DNA of 64,000 nucleotides from Altererythrobacter epoxidivorans (GTDB taxonomy: Bacteria > Pseudomonadota > Alphaproteobacteria > Sphingomonadales > Sphingomonadaceae). Position 1 is the stretch's first letter, and each line of letters begins with the position of its first letter. Both the position numbers and the translations under genes were made by a program. Shown here piece by piece: positions 1 through 8,561 of the stretch. The notes under the pieces are model-generated. The model did no database searches, was not told where the DNA came from, and was given only the letters and a program-made list of their open reading frames with translations. The stretch lies in assembly GCF_001281485.1 (NCBI RefSeq), contig NZ_CP012669.1, positions 1,054,001-1,118,000 of the forward strand, given 5' to 3'.

Positions 1-806
1 CATTCGGCCCAGTTGGCATTGCGATTGTAAAGCAGCGCCTCTGCCAGTGCCTTGTCTTCCATTCCTTCGTTCAGGAGCTCGGCAAGCTGGTCGGCGTCGC
101 CTTCGATCCATTCGGCGAGCATGGCGTCCAGCTGGTTCTTCACCTCGTCCGTGTTCGCCGCGGCATCGACCAGGAACTTCACCTGCGATTCCTGCGGCAA
201 TCCGTCGAACACGCCAATCTGAAAGTCGATGGTTTCGAGCGCGCCCTTCTGGCGCTCACCGGCCTGGCGAAGAAGGACCATCTCCACGCCTGAATCGGGG
301 GCATATCCCTGCTGCATCAACGGAAGCATGGTCAGCATCATACCGGCATACCACGGTTCGAAGCGATCGAATGCCTCGACCGGCAGGCCGAGCTTCGTCA
401 TCGCGCCGTCGAATGTGGCAAGCTGTTCTTCGTCGAGGAGCGAGCGCAGCGTCGTGTCGGCAGGCAACATGCCCTTCGCCATCACCAGCGCCTGCATTTC
501 GGCGGCCATGCTGTCGTCCATCTTGATTTCGGTCACGATGGTATCCGAAGCGGCAAAGGCATCGGCGATCGGCCCGTCGAGCCATTCGATACCTTCGGGC
601 AGCGCATGAACCGTGCCGAACAGATAAACGGTCGTGTCTTCGTCTGCGACCTTCCACAGCGCGGGGCCGGTCGGGGCCGCCGTAGTCGCTGCGACCTCGG
701 TATTGGCGGTGGCACTTGCTGCGGCATCTTCAGCAAAGGCCGGGGCGCTGAACAGCATGGTCGATGCGGCGAGGGCAGCAGTGAGCTTGCGAGTAAGAGA
801 AGTCAT
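1..806 (-). CDS. TraB/GumN family protein, C-terminus cut by window edge
   Basis: Read from an ATG at 806, giving 268 residues that remain open at base 1. A cleavable signal peptide (about residues 1-25, ending in AFA) implies export. The mature part holds the family signature YLFGTVHALP around residues 60-70, followed by a conserved glutamate region (IVTEIKM). TraB/GumN proteins resemble the Tiki/haem-binding-like metallopeptidase fold, but the bacterial role is mostly unknown. The usual length is about 280-340 residues, so only a short C-terminal piece is missing. Family call is fairly safe; no enzymatic function is claimed. Confidence 0.85.
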   Translation of the reverse strand, partial: MTSLTRKLTAALAASTMLFSAPAFAEDAAASATANTEVAATTAAPTGPALWKVADEDTTVYLFGTVHALPEGIEWLDGPIADAFAASDTIVTEIKMDDSMAAEMQALVMAKGMLPADTTLRSLLDEEQLATFDGAMTKLGLPVEAFDRFEPWYAGMMLTMLPLMQQGYAPDSGVEMVLLRQAGERQKGALETIDFQIGVFDGLPQESQVKFLVDAAANTDEVKNQLDAMLAEWIEGDADQLAELLNEGMEDKALAEALLYNRNANWAE

Positions 807-851
807 AGGAATGTCCTTGGATTATGGGTGTGAATAGGGAATTAAAACGCT

Positions 852-1277
852 TTAGCGAAGGCCCAGTCGGCGCGCGAAATAGGCGACAGCGGTAAGCGCG
901 AAAGTCATCCAGAAGATCGCGCCGGCATCAGGCTCGATCAATGCGCCCGCCTGGTTGAAGAACCACCAGGTGCCGTATGCGATCATGTTGCCATAAAGGC
1001 CGATCGTGCAGGCCCAGAGATTGTCCGAAAGATCGAGCTCGTCGACCTTGCGGAAATAGTCCCGCGAGAACCAGATGAAGCCGATCGTCACGATGACCCA
1101 AACGGCGATCAGCACGCCTATCGGCAGGTCGCCAACTTTCACCATGATCGCTCCGGCACCGGTAACGGCGCCTGCGACAAGCGCGACAGCGAATGCGATC
1201 GCAACGTATCGGAAAAAGGCAGAGCGGCGGCTGTTGTGGCGCTGTTCGCCAATGGTTTCGTAATCAGGCTTGGTCAT
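852..1277 (-). CDS. four-TM membrane protein of the XRE cassette
   Basis: A 141-residue protein starting MTKPDYETIG at 1277. It has about four hydrophobic segments (roughly residues 20-42, 50-67, 85-107, 115-135) and charged linkers such as SRDYFRKVDELDLSD. I do not recognise a named family. Its first 14 bases overlap the end of the XRE regulator gene, so the two are translationally coupled. Pairing a small XRE repressor with a 4-TM protein is a common bacterial arrangement, in which the membrane protein may sense a signal and modulate the regulator; that role is inference here. Confidence 0.7.
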   Translation of the reverse strand: MTKPDYETIGEQRHNSRRSAFFRYVAIAFAVALVAGAVTGAGAIMVKVGDLPIGVLIAVWVIVTIGFIWFSRDYFRKVDELDLSDNLWACTIGLYGNMIAYGTWWFFNQAGALIEPDAGAIFWMTFALTAVAYFARRLGLR

Positions 1278-1458
1278 CGAAGATTTCCTCGATTTGCATT
1301 TCAAAAAGTCGGGCGATCTTGAAGGCCAGCGGTAGCGATGGATCGTGCTTGCCGGTCTCGATAGCGTTGACCGCTTGTCGAGAGACGTCGAGCCGTCCTG
1401 CCAACTCCGCCTGGCTCCAGTTGCGTTCGGCACGCAGAACCTTGAGACGATTGTTCAT
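1264..1458 (-). CDS. small XRE (Cro/CI-type) transcriptional regulator
   Basis: A 64-residue protein that is almost entirely one helix-turn-helix domain (residues 3-57; core SQAELAGRLDVSRQAVNAIE). The start at 1458 has a strong Shine-Dalgarno (GAGGAG, 6 bases upstream). It is the YgzD/YozG-like size class of HTH_3 proteins with no sensor domain. It lies downstream of two microprotein genes and overlaps the membrane-protein gene by 14 bases. Four dyads covering the cassette promoter at 1778-1851 are good candidates for its own operators. Confidence 0.88.
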   Translation of the reverse strand: MNNRLKVLRAERNWSQAELAGRLDVSRQAVNAIETGKHDPSLPLAFKIARLFEMQIEEIFDDQA

Positions 1459-1478
1459 ATGAGCTCCTCGCCCCGTGT

Positions 1479-1622
1479 TCAGGGCCAGATGCGCGAGCCG
1501 ACCATCAGTCCGACGATCGCGCCGAGAATGAAGAGCAGGGCGATCATGGCGATCCGTTGGCCACGCATGTTTGATACGTGATCGAATGCGTTGCTGACGG
1601 GGGTGTTGTTTGCCTGGTCCAT
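1479..1622 (-). CDS. 47-aa single-TM microprotein
   Basis: A small ORF beginning MDQANNTPVSN and ending GSRIWP. Residues 22-44 form one hydrophobic segment rich in Ile, Leu and Gly, consistent with a bitopic membrane peptide. The ATG at 1622 has an AGAGG Shine-Dalgarno 8 bases upstream, lying in the 20-base space after the 34-aa gene. It ends 20 bases before the XRE start. No homologue is recognised. Coding status rests on the ribosome-binding site, operon spacing and clear TM composition. Confidence 0.6.
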   Translation of the reverse strand: MDQANNTPVSNAFDHVSNMRGQRIAMIALLFILGAIVGLMVGSRIWP

Positions 1623-1642
1623 GTCCTTGGCCTCTGTGCAGT

Positions 1643-1747
1643 TCACAGCGAACCAATCAGGCGGCCGAGCGCATATCCACCCGCCGCACAGAGAACGAGG
1701 ATAAGGCTGAAGATTGCAGCATTGCGCGGTGTTACGTCGATTTCCAT
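1643..1747 (-). CDS. 34-aa single-TM microprotein, first gene of XRE cassette
   Basis: A very short ORF (starts MEIDVTPRNA, ends GRLIGSL). Residues 10-33 are one hydrophobic helix with small residues. The start codon has an excellent Shine-Dalgarno (GGAGGA, 7 bases upstream). It is the first ORF downstream of the dyad-covered promoter. Function unknown; it could be a membrane-inserting regulator or a toxin-like peptide, but nothing here decides between them. Confidence 0.55.
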   Translation of the reverse strand: MEIDVTPRNAAIFSLILVLCAAGGYALGRLIGSL

Positions 1748-1777
1748 TTTTCGGTCCTCCGATTTGTCATGATTTGC

Positions 1778-1851
1778 TGACTGTATGTCAGGTATGCCTG
1801 ACTATATGTCGCGATTCGCTGACTATGTCAACACTACCTGACACAATGTCG
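1778..1851. promoter_or_regulatory. four phased TGAC-N5-GTC(A/G) operator-like dyads
   Basis: Four related dyads start at 1778 (TGACTGTATGTCA, perfect), 1799 (TGACTATATGTCG), 1820 (TGACTATGTCA, spacer 3) and 1839 (TGACACAATGTCG). Start-to-start distances are 21, 21 and 19 bases, about two helical turns, so all lie on one DNA face. They cover the divergent region between the XRE cassette and glyQ. Likely binding sites of the XRE protein; this is inference from position and symmetry. Confidence 0.6.
1803..1831 (-). promoter_or_regulatory. candidate sigma-70 promoter of the XRE cassette
   Basis: On the minus strand a perfect -35 hexamer TTGACA (1831-1826) is followed after 17 bases by CATATA (1808-1803), a weak -10. 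The predicted start near 1796 leaves a leader of about 50 bases before the 34-aa ORF. The -35 lies within dyad 3 and the -10 within dyad 2, the usual geometry for steric repression. Confidence 0.5.
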
Positions 1852-1925
1852 TGATGACCTGTCCTTTTTCGCGCAGGGGAGTTGCAGGATTGACGCTCTC
1901 AAGCGCTTCCGCCATTGCGCCCGCC

Positions 1926-2837
1926 ATGACTGCTGTGCCGGACAGAAACCCCAAGGCGTCCTTCCAGGACATGATCCTCGCGCTCCATGATTTCTGGAGC
2001 GCGCAGGGCTGCGTTATCCTGCAACCGTATGACATGCGCATGGGGGCAGGAACCTTCCACACCGCCACCACGCTGCGTGCGCTCGGTCCGGAACCGTGGA
2101 ATGCCGCCTTCGTGCAGCCTTGCCGTCGTCCGACCGATGGCCGCTACGGCGAAAACCCGAACCGTTTGCAGCACTATTACCAATACCAGGTGATCCTGAA
2201 GCCGAGCCCGCCCGACATCCAGGACCTTTATCTCAAGAGCCTCGAGGTGATCGGCATCGATCCGCTGAAGCACGACATTCGCTTCGTGGAGGATGACTGG
2301 GAAAGCCCGACGCTGGGCGCGTGGGGGCTTGGCTGGGAGGTCTGGTGTGACGGGATGGAAGTCACCCAGTTCACCTATTTCCAGCAGATGGGCGGCTTCG
2401 ACTGCAAGCCTGTTGCGGGCGAGCTTACCTACGGTCTCGAACGCCTCGCAATGTATATCCAGGGCGTCGACAACGTCTATGACCTCGCATTTAACCAGCA
2501 GGGCGTCAGCTACGGCGACGTGTTCCTCGAGAACGAGAAGCAGATGTCGAAGTGGAACTTCGAGGTCGCCGATACCGACGCGCTGTTCGACCTGTTCAAC
2601 AAGGCCGAGGCGGAATGCAGGAATGCGCTCGCCGCAGGTGTCCCGATTGCCGCCTACGAACAGGCGGTGGAGGCGAGCCACATCTTCAACCTGCTGCAGG
2701 CTCGCGGCGTGATCAGCGTGCAGGAACGCGCCAGCTACATGGGCCGCGTCCGCGACCTTGCGCGCGGATCGTGCGAGGCTCACATGGAGAAGGAAGCGCC
2801 CGTGTGGGCGGAGAAATATCCGGAGTGGTCGAAATGA
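1926..2837 (+). CDS. glyQ: glycyl-tRNA synthetase alpha subunit
   Basis: The 303-residue catalytic subunit of the bacterial heterotetrameric (alpha2beta2) class II GlyRS. It carries the near-invariant stretches [50 protein letters not shown] and [16 protein letters not shown] 1926 was chosen because the protein then aligns with other GlyQ N-termini (about ten residues before SFQDMIL). An in-frame GTG at 1851 would add 25 atypical residues, and neither start has a clear Shine-Dalgarno. The stop overlaps the glyS start (ATGA), so both subunits are made in a coupled way. Confidence 0.95.
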   Translation: MTAVPDRNPKASFQDMILALHDFWSAQGCVILQPYDMRMGAGTFHTATTLRALGPEPWNAAFVQPCRRPTDGRYGENPNRLQHYYQYQVILKPSPPDIQDLYLKSLEVIGIDPLKHDIRFVEDDWESPTLGAWGLGWEVWCDGMEVTQFTYFQQMGGFDCKPVAGELTYGLERLAMYIQGVDNVYDLAFNQQGVSYGDVFLENEKQMSKWNFEVADTDALFDLFNKAEAECRNALAAGVPIAAYEQAVEASHIFNLLQARGVISVQERASYMGRVRDLARGSCEAHMEKEAPVWAEKYPEWSK

Positions 2838-5026
2838 GCGACTTCCTCCTCGAATTGCGCAGCGAAGAAATTCCGGCCCGGATGCAGGCCGGCGCCCGCG
2901 CCGAACTCGAAAAGCTGTTCCGCCGCGAAATGGACGCCGCCGGTGTCGATATCGGCGAGATCACCGTGTGGTCGACGCCGCGGCGGCTCGCCCTCATTGC
3001 GCGCGGACTTCCCGAAGCCACGAAGGCTGTCAGCGAGGAATTGAAGGGCCCACCCGTCGGCGCGCCCGAACAGGCCCTCGAGGGTTTCTGTCGCAAGGCC
3101 GGCGTCGACGAGTCGGACCTGGAAGTCCGCGACGTCAAGGGCCGCGAAACCTATTTCGCGGTGAAGAACATCCCTGGCCGCGCCACGAAAGACCTGCTGG
3201 CTGACGCCATTCCGGCAATCATTCGCGACTTCGCTTGGCCAAAGTCGATGCGCTGGGGCGCTGCCTCGCTCTCGACCGAATCCTTACGCTGGGTGCGCCC
3301 GCTGTCGGGCATCGTCGCGCTGCTGGGTGACGATGTGGTAGAATGCGAAGTGCATGGTGTGACGAGCGGTCGCGAAACTGCGGGCCATCGCTTCCATAGC
3401 ATCAGGAAATCCGATCCTAAGTCGCGCAATTTCGGGCTGCCGGTCGAGTTTTTCAAAGACAAAGACCCGACTGTTTTGAACAGCAACGGCATGATCGAAA
3501 TCGGTAATCCCGACGACTATCAGCGCAAGCTCTTTGATGCTCATGTGATTGTCGACCACAGGCTTCGCGAGCAAGAAATCAGAATTGGCGCAATGGCCGC
3601 CGCGAAGGGTGCAAGTCTCAAGCTGGTCGAGGACGAAGGGCTGGTGATCGAGAATGCGGGCCTTACCGAATGGCCGGTGCCTCTGCTCGGCCGGTTCGAG
3701 GAGGACTTCCTCGAAGTGCCGCCGGAAACGATCCAACTCACCGCGCGCGTCAACCAGAAGTATTTCGTGTGTGAAGATGGCGCAGGCAATCTCGCCAACG
3801 CCTTCGTCTGCACCGCCAATATCGAGGCTGCGGACCCGGCAGTGGTCGTCGACGGCAACCGCAAGGTTCTCGCGGCGCGTCTGTCCGACGCGCGTTTCTT
3901 CTGGGATGTCGACCGCAAGAAAACGCTCGCTGAGCACGCCAAGGGGCTGGAGCGCATCACCTTCCACGAGAAGCTGGGTACCGTTGCCGACAAGGTAGAG
4001 CGCGTGGCGAAGCTGGCCCGCTGGCTGGCGGAAGAAGGCGTGGTCAAGGGAGCCGATCCGGATCTGGCCGAACAGGCAGCGCGTCTCGCCAAGGCCGATC
4101 TCGTCACCGAAATGGTCGGCGAGTTTCCCGAACTGCAAGGCCTGATGGGCGGATACTACGCCCGCGCTGAAGGACTGCCTGATGCCGTCGCCGACGCAAT
4201 CCGAGATCATTACAAGCCGGTCGGGCAGGGTGACGATGTGCCCACCGCTCCGGTGACGGTTGCAGTCAGCCTGGCCGACAAGCTGGATACCTTGCGTAGT
4301 TTCTTCGCCATCGATGAAAAGCCGACTGGCTCCAAGGATCCTTTCGCCCTTCGCCGTGCTGCACTGGGTGTCATCCGGATCGTCCAGGACAACGGCCTTC
4401 GTTTCGGTGTTGCGGAAGGTGACTTGCTCGACTTCTTCGCCGACCGTCTCAAGGTCCAGCAGCGCGAGGCAGGTGTCCGCCATGACCTGATCGATGCAGT
4501 CTTTGCGCTCGGCGGGGAGGACGATCTCGTCCGCTTGCTCTCCCGCGTGAAAGCGCTCCAGTCCTTCATGGAAACAGAGGACGGTGCGAACCTGCTCGCC
4601 GGCTACAAGCGCGCTGCCAATATCCTCAAGAAAGAAGACTGGCACGGCCTTGAAGGCGAAATCAGCCGCACGGGCGAGGAAGACCCGCTGGCTCTGGTCG
4701 ACGATCCCGACATGAAGGCTGTAATCGACGCCAAGATGGCCGAGCGTCATGCAGCCGAGCTTTCCTACACGCCCGAACCGGCCGAAAAGGCGCTGATCGA
4801 TGCGCTCGCCGCCGCCGGGCCCAAGGCCGACGCCGCAATCGCTGCAGAGGACTTTGCCGGAGCAATGTCGGCTCTGGCTTCGCTGCGCGCACCGATCGAC
4901 AGCTTCTTCGATGAAGTCACGGTAAATGCGGATGAAGAAAACAAACGTGCATATCGCCTGGACTTGCTTGCACAGTTTCGTGCTGCAGTGCACAAAGTCG
5001 CGGATTTCTCACGTATCGAGGGGTGA
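2834..5026 (+). CDS. glyS: glycyl-tRNA synthetase beta subunit
   Basis: A 730-residue beta subunit (tRNA recognition and support of the alpha subunit) starting [17 protein letters not shown], the family N-terminal signature. Also typical are [28 protein letters not shown], the HD-like region [19 protein letters not shown], and the C-terminal anticodon-binding DALR-like part ([23 protein letters not shown]). Residues about 190-219 (bases 3401-3490) look like an insertion absent from the family pattern I know, between GHRFHSI and IEIGNPDDY; it is lysine- and asparagine-rich and somewhat AT-richer. Overlaps glyQ by 4 bases. Confidence 0.95.
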   Translation: MSDFLLELRSEEIPARMQAGARAELEKLFRREMDAAGVDIGEITVWSTPRRLALIARGLPEATKAVSEELKGPPVGAPEQALEGFCRKAGVDESDLEVRDVKGRETYFAVKNIPGRATKDLLADAIPAIIRDFAWPKSMRWGAASLSTESLRWVRPLSGIVALLGDDVVECEVHGVTSGRETAGHRFHSIRKSDPKSRNFGLPVEFFKDKDPTVLNSNGMIEIGNPDDYQRKLFDAHVIVDHRLREQEIRIGAMAAAKGASLKLVEDEGLVIENAGLTEWPVPLLGRFEEDFLEVPPETIQLTARVNQKYFVCEDGAGNLANAFVCTANIEAADPAVVVDGNRKVLAARLSDARFFWDVDRKKTLAEHAKGLERITFHEKLGTVADKVERVAKLARWLAEEGVVKGADPDLAEQAARLAKADLVTEMVGEFPELQGLMGGYYARAEGLPDAVADAIRDHYKPVGQGDDVPTAPVTVAVSLADKLDTLRSFFAIDEKPTGSKDPFALRRAALGVIRIVQDNGLRFGVAEGDLLDFFADRLKVQQREAGVRHDLIDAVFALGGEDDLVRLLSRVKALQSFMETEDGANLLAGYKRAANILKKEDWHGLEGEISRTGEEDPLALVDDPDMKAVIDAKMAERHAAELSYTPEPAEKALIDALAAAGPKADAAIAAEDFAGAMSALASLRAPIDSFFDEVTVNADEENKRAYRLDLLAQFRAAVHKVADFSRIEG

Positions 5027-5091
5027 GAATTCAAACCCTGGACACTGTTCCATGTGTTCCATCGCGTAGGAATTGGGAGAATACCTCGGGC

Positions 5092-7752
5092 ATGAAGACA
5101 GTCTACACCTTCGGCGGAAACGCCGATCACTCGGATCCTCGCCAGAAGGACAAGACCGTCACGGGCGGCAAGGGCGCGAACCTTGCCGAAATGGCGAGCA
5201 TCGGCCTGCCGGTGCCGCCGGGCTTCACCATCACGACCGAAGAATGCGTGCGCTACCTGCAGGATGGCGCGGACTTCTCCGCCGATCTGCGCGCCCAGGT
5301 TGCCGAGGCGCTGACTCATATCGAAAAGACCGTTGGCAAGGGTTTTGGCGATGCGGCGGACCCGCTGCTCGTTTCGGTCCGTTCGGGCGCGCGGGTTTCG
5401 ATGCCGGGGATGATGGACACCGTCCTCAATCTCGGCCTCAATGACGAAACCGTTGCGGGCCTTGCCAGCGCTTCGGGTGACGAACGCTTCGCCTGGGACA
5501 GCTACCGCCGCTTCGTCCAGATGTATTCCGACGTCGTTCTCGGCCTCGATCACGGCTTGTTCGAAGAAGCGCTCGAGATCGCCAAGGAAGACAAGGGCTA
5601 TTACGCCGACACCGAGATGGAAGCGAGCGACTGGCAGTCGCTGGTCACCGAATACAAGCAGATCGTGTCGGATGAACTGGGCAAGTCTTTCCCGCAGGAT
5701 GTTACGGAACAGCTCTGGGGTGCCATCCGCGCCGTGTTCGACAGTTGGGATTCGGACCGCGCAAAGGTCTATCGCCGCCTGAACGACATTCCCGCCGACT
5801 GGGGTACTGCCGTCAATGTACAGGCGATGGTGTTCGGGAACATGGGCGATACCAGCGCGACCGGCGTTGCCTTTACCCGCGATCCTGCGACCGGCGAACG
5901 CGCCTATTACGGCGAATACCTGATCAATGCGCAGGGCGAGGATGTCGTGGCCGGCATCCGCACGCCGCAATACCTCACCAAGGCCGCACGCGAGGCTGCC
6001 AATGCCAAGCCGCTGTCGATGGAAGAGGCAATGCCCGATGCCTACGGCCAGCTGGCGCACGTCTTCGACCTGCTCGAAAACCACTACCGCGACATGCAGG
6101 ACATCGAATTCACGGTGCAGCAGGGCACGCTGTGGATGCTGCAGACCCGCAGCGGCAAGCGCACTGCCAAGGCAGCACTCCGCATGGCGGTCGAAATGGT
6201 CGATGAAGGCCTGATCGACGAAGAAACGGCTATCCGCCGTGTCGATCCGATGGCTCTCGACCAGTTGCTCCACCCGACGCTCGATCCCGATGCGCCGCGC
6301 AATGTGCTGACCAGCGGCCTTCCTGCTTCGCCGGGTGCTGCCAGTGGCAAGATCGTGCTCGATGCCGATACCGCCGAAAGCTGGGCGGGGCGGGGCGAAA
6401 AGGTGATCCTCGTTCGCGTGGAAACCAGTCCGGAAGACATCCACGGCATGCACGCGGCGCAGGGCATCTTGACCGCTCGCGGCGGGATGACGAGCCACGC
6501 GGCCGTCGTCGCACGCGGCATGGGTCGCCCCTGTGTTTCGGGCGCGTCGGCCGTCTCGATCGATCGCGCGACCAAAACGCTGCGGATCGGCAGCCACGAA
6601 TTGAAGGAAGGCGACCTTCTGACGCTCGACGGAGCGACCGGGCAGGTGATGGCGGGCGAAGTCCCGACAATCGAACCCGAACTCGCTGGCGACTTTGCCG
6701 TGCTGATGGAATGGGCCGACAAGCATCGCCGCATGCGGGTTCGCACGAACGCCGAAACGCCTGACGATTGCCGGATGGCTCGCCAGTTCGGTGCGGAAGG
6801 TATCGGCCTTTGCCGTACAGAGCACATGTTCTTCGACGCGAACCGCATCAGCGCCGTGCGCCAGATGATCCTCGCCGATGACGAAAAAGGCCGTCGGGCC
6901 GCGCTCGAAAAGCTGCTGCCCGAACAGCGCAAGGATTTCCGCGAAATCTTCGAGGTGATGGCTGGCCTGCCATGCACGATCCGCCTGCTCGACCCGCCGC
7001 TCCACGAATTCCTTCCGCATGGCGATGAGGAGTTCGAGGAACTCGCGAATGCATCCGGTGTCGGCATCGACCACCTGAAGCGTCGTGCGGGCGAACTGCA
7101 TGAATTCAACCCGATGCTTGGCCATCGCGGTTGCCGCCTCGGCATCACTTTCCCCGAAATCTACGAAATGCAGGCGCGCGCAATCTTTGAGGCTGCGTGC
7201 GAGGTTGCGAAGGATTCGGGCGAGGCACCGGTGCCGGAAATCATGATCCCGCTGGTCGCGACGAAGCGCGAATTGCAGCTGCTCAAGGCTCTCGTCGACA
7301 AGGTTGCGGGTGAAGTTTTCGAAGAGACGGGTTGCCCGGTCGAATACCTCGTCGGCACGATGATCGAGCTGCCGCGGGCTGCCCTGATGGCTGGCGAAAT
7401 CGCCGAAGAGGGCGCCTTCTTCTCCTTCGGCACGAACGACCTGACGCAGACTACGCTCGGTGTCAGCCGTGACGATGCAGGCCGGTTCCTGTCTGCCTAT
7501 GTCGACAAGGGGATTTTCCCGCGCGATCCGTTCGTCAGTCTCGACATCGACGGTGTCGGCCAGCTGGTCGAACTGGCTGCCGAACGGGGCAGGGCGACGC
7601 GTCCTGGCATCAAGCTCGGCATTTGCGGTGAACACGGCGGCGACCCGGCCTCGATCGGGTTCTGCGAGAAGGTCGGGCTCGATTACGTTTCGGCCTCGCC
7701 ATACCGCGTGCCGATCGCGCGCCTCGCTGCGGCGCAGGCATCGCTCAAGTAA
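5092..7752 (+). CDS. ppdK: pyruvate, phosphate dikinase
   Basis: An 886-residue PPDK that interconverts ATP + phosphate + pyruvate and AMP + PPi + PEP. It has the N-terminal ATP-grasp domain (GGKGANLAEM near 25-34), the swivelling phosphohistidine domain with GGMTSHAAVVARGMG (catalytic His469, the neighbouring regulatory Thr467), and the C-terminal PEP/pyruvate TIM barrel with GAEGIGLCRTEHMF and GICGEHGGDP (catalytic Cys845). ATG 5092 was chosen for its Shine-Dalgarno (GGGAGA) and the MKTVYTFGG start; the frame is open upstream to the glyS stop. It lies 65 bases after glyS, a frequent alphaproteobacterial order. Confidence 0.96.
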   Translation: MKTVYTFGGNADHSDPRQKDKTVTGGKGANLAEMASIGLPVPPGFTITTEECVRYLQDGADFSADLRAQVAEALTHIEKTVGKGFGDAADPLLVSVRSGARVSMPGMMDTVLNLGLNDETVAGLASASGDERFAWDSYRRFVQMYSDVVLGLDHGLFEEALEIAKEDKGYYADTEMEASDWQSLVTEYKQIVSDELGKSFPQDVTEQLWGAIRAVFDSWDSDRAKVYRRLNDIPADWGTAVNVQAMVFGNMGDTSATGVAFTRDPATGERAYYGEYLINAQGEDVVAGIRTPQYLTKAAREAANAKPLSMEEAMPDAYGQLAHVFDLLENHYRDMQDIEFTVQQGTLWMLQTRSGKRTAKAALRMAVEMVDEGLIDEETAIRRVDPMALDQLLHPTLDPDAPRNVLTSGLPASPGAASGKIVLDADTAESWAGRGEKVILVRVETSPEDIHGMHAAQGILTARGGMTSHAAVVARGMGRPCVSGASAVSIDRATKTLRIGSHELKEGDLLTLDGATGQVMAGEVPTIEPELAGDFAVLMEWADKHRRMRVRTNAETPDDCRMARQFGAEGIGLCRTEHMFFDANRISAVRQMILADDEKGRRAALEKLLPEQRKDFREIFEVMAGLPCTIRLLDPPLHEFLPHGDEEFEELANASGVGIDHLKRRAGELHEFNPMLGHRGCRLGITFPEIYEMQARAIFEAACEVAKDSGEAPVPEIMIPLVATKRELQLLKALVDKVAGEVFEETGCPVEYLVGTMIELPRAALMAGEIAEEGAFFSFGTNDLTQTTLGVSRDDAGRFLSAYVDKGIFPRDPFVSLDIDGVGQLVELAAERGRATRPGIKLGICGEHGGDPASIGFCEKVGLDYVSASPYRVPIARLAAAQASLK

Positions 7753-7758
7753 GGCGGT

Positions 7759-8508
7759 TCAGCCCCAACCGGTCAGCGTCAGGATCTCGAAGGTCTCGGT
7801 AACACGGCCTTCGTCATCAGCCATTTCGCTGAAAGCGGCCCTTGCACGTTCGAGCGATGTGCGGGTCAGTGGCGGCGGGGCATCGGCAAGAACGTTGGTC
7901 AGGGCCTGCGCACGAAGGTCGCCGAACAGTGTATCGAGGCTGCCATAACGCACAGACAATGTGTGCGTATCGACCACCTGTCGGGCAAATCCGGCGCGCT
8001 CGAGCAGAGCTGTTGCCGCTCGGGTGTCGATCTGAGGGTGAACCCTTGCCGCGGGGCGCTCTCCATCAGCGGCCATGAGGATCTGGCGCAGGCTCGAAAG
8101 GCTTCCGGCCCCCAGGATCGGCGCAAACATCACTCCGCCAGCCGCCAGCGCATTCCGCAAATGTATCAGCGCGCCGGGCAGGTCGTTGACCGTATCGAGC
8201 ATCGCCATCGAGACGATCAGGTCGAACGGCCCGGTTTCGATCGGCGTTTCATCATCTCGCAAGGCAAGCGAATTGACCTTCGCCCCCATGCGATCGAGCT
8301 CGCTGGTCAGTTCCTGAGTGTTCAACCCGATGAGCAATGCCTGGTCAGGCTCATGACGCATGAAGTCGATGCGTTCGATGATTTCGCTTTCGAGATGTTG
8401 CAGGAGCCAGCACGAAGAACCTGCCTGGCCCAAGCGAGTGGCCGAGCGGGCACTCCTCGCACGCCGACGCGCTGCAGAAAATATTCGCGGTGCCCCAGTT
8501 GCGACCAT
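7759..8508 (-). CDS. SAM-dependent methyltransferase, BioC-like
   Basis: A class I methyltransferase-like protein of 249 residues from ATG 8508 (MVATGAPRIFSAARRRARSA); ATG 8538 would add ten residues. The Rossmann core is degenerate at motif I (ALLIGLNTQEL) but motif II/post-II (GPFDLIVSMAMLDTVNDLPGAL) and the loop GGVMFAPILGAGSL are clear. The N-terminal IF-ARRR-ARS pattern is typical of alphaproteobacterial BioC-like/NDUFAF5-like proteins, which act in complex I assembly or biotin synthesis. Substrate unproven. Divergent from comF with 53 bases between starts. Confidence 0.78.
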   Translation of the reverse strand: MVATGAPRIFSAARRRARSARSATRLGQAGSSCWLLQHLESEIIERIDFMRHEPDQALLIGLNTQELTSELDRMGAKVNSLALRDDETPIETGPFDLIVSMAMLDTVNDLPGALIHLRNALAAGGVMFAPILGAGSLSSLRQILMAADGERPAARVHPQIDTRAATALLERAGFARQVVDTHTLSVRYGSLDTLFGDLRAQALTNVLADAPPPLTRTSLERARAAFSEMADDEGRVTETFEILTLTGWG

Positions 8509-8561
8509 GCTTTCGTCTGCACCGCTTGCGTGATCCATGCAAGACGTGCAGCACACGGCAA

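Noticed and set aside
229..833. Plus-strand ORFs at the left edge
   Set aside because: The minus-strand TraB/GumN frame with signal peptide and family motif explains this region, and the plus-strand frames have no domain content.
3284..7635. Long minus-strand open frames opposite glyS and ppdK
   Set aside because: They mirror the third-codon GC bias of real plus-strand genes with clear enzyme motifs; their own translations show no recognisable domain and no sensible start sites.
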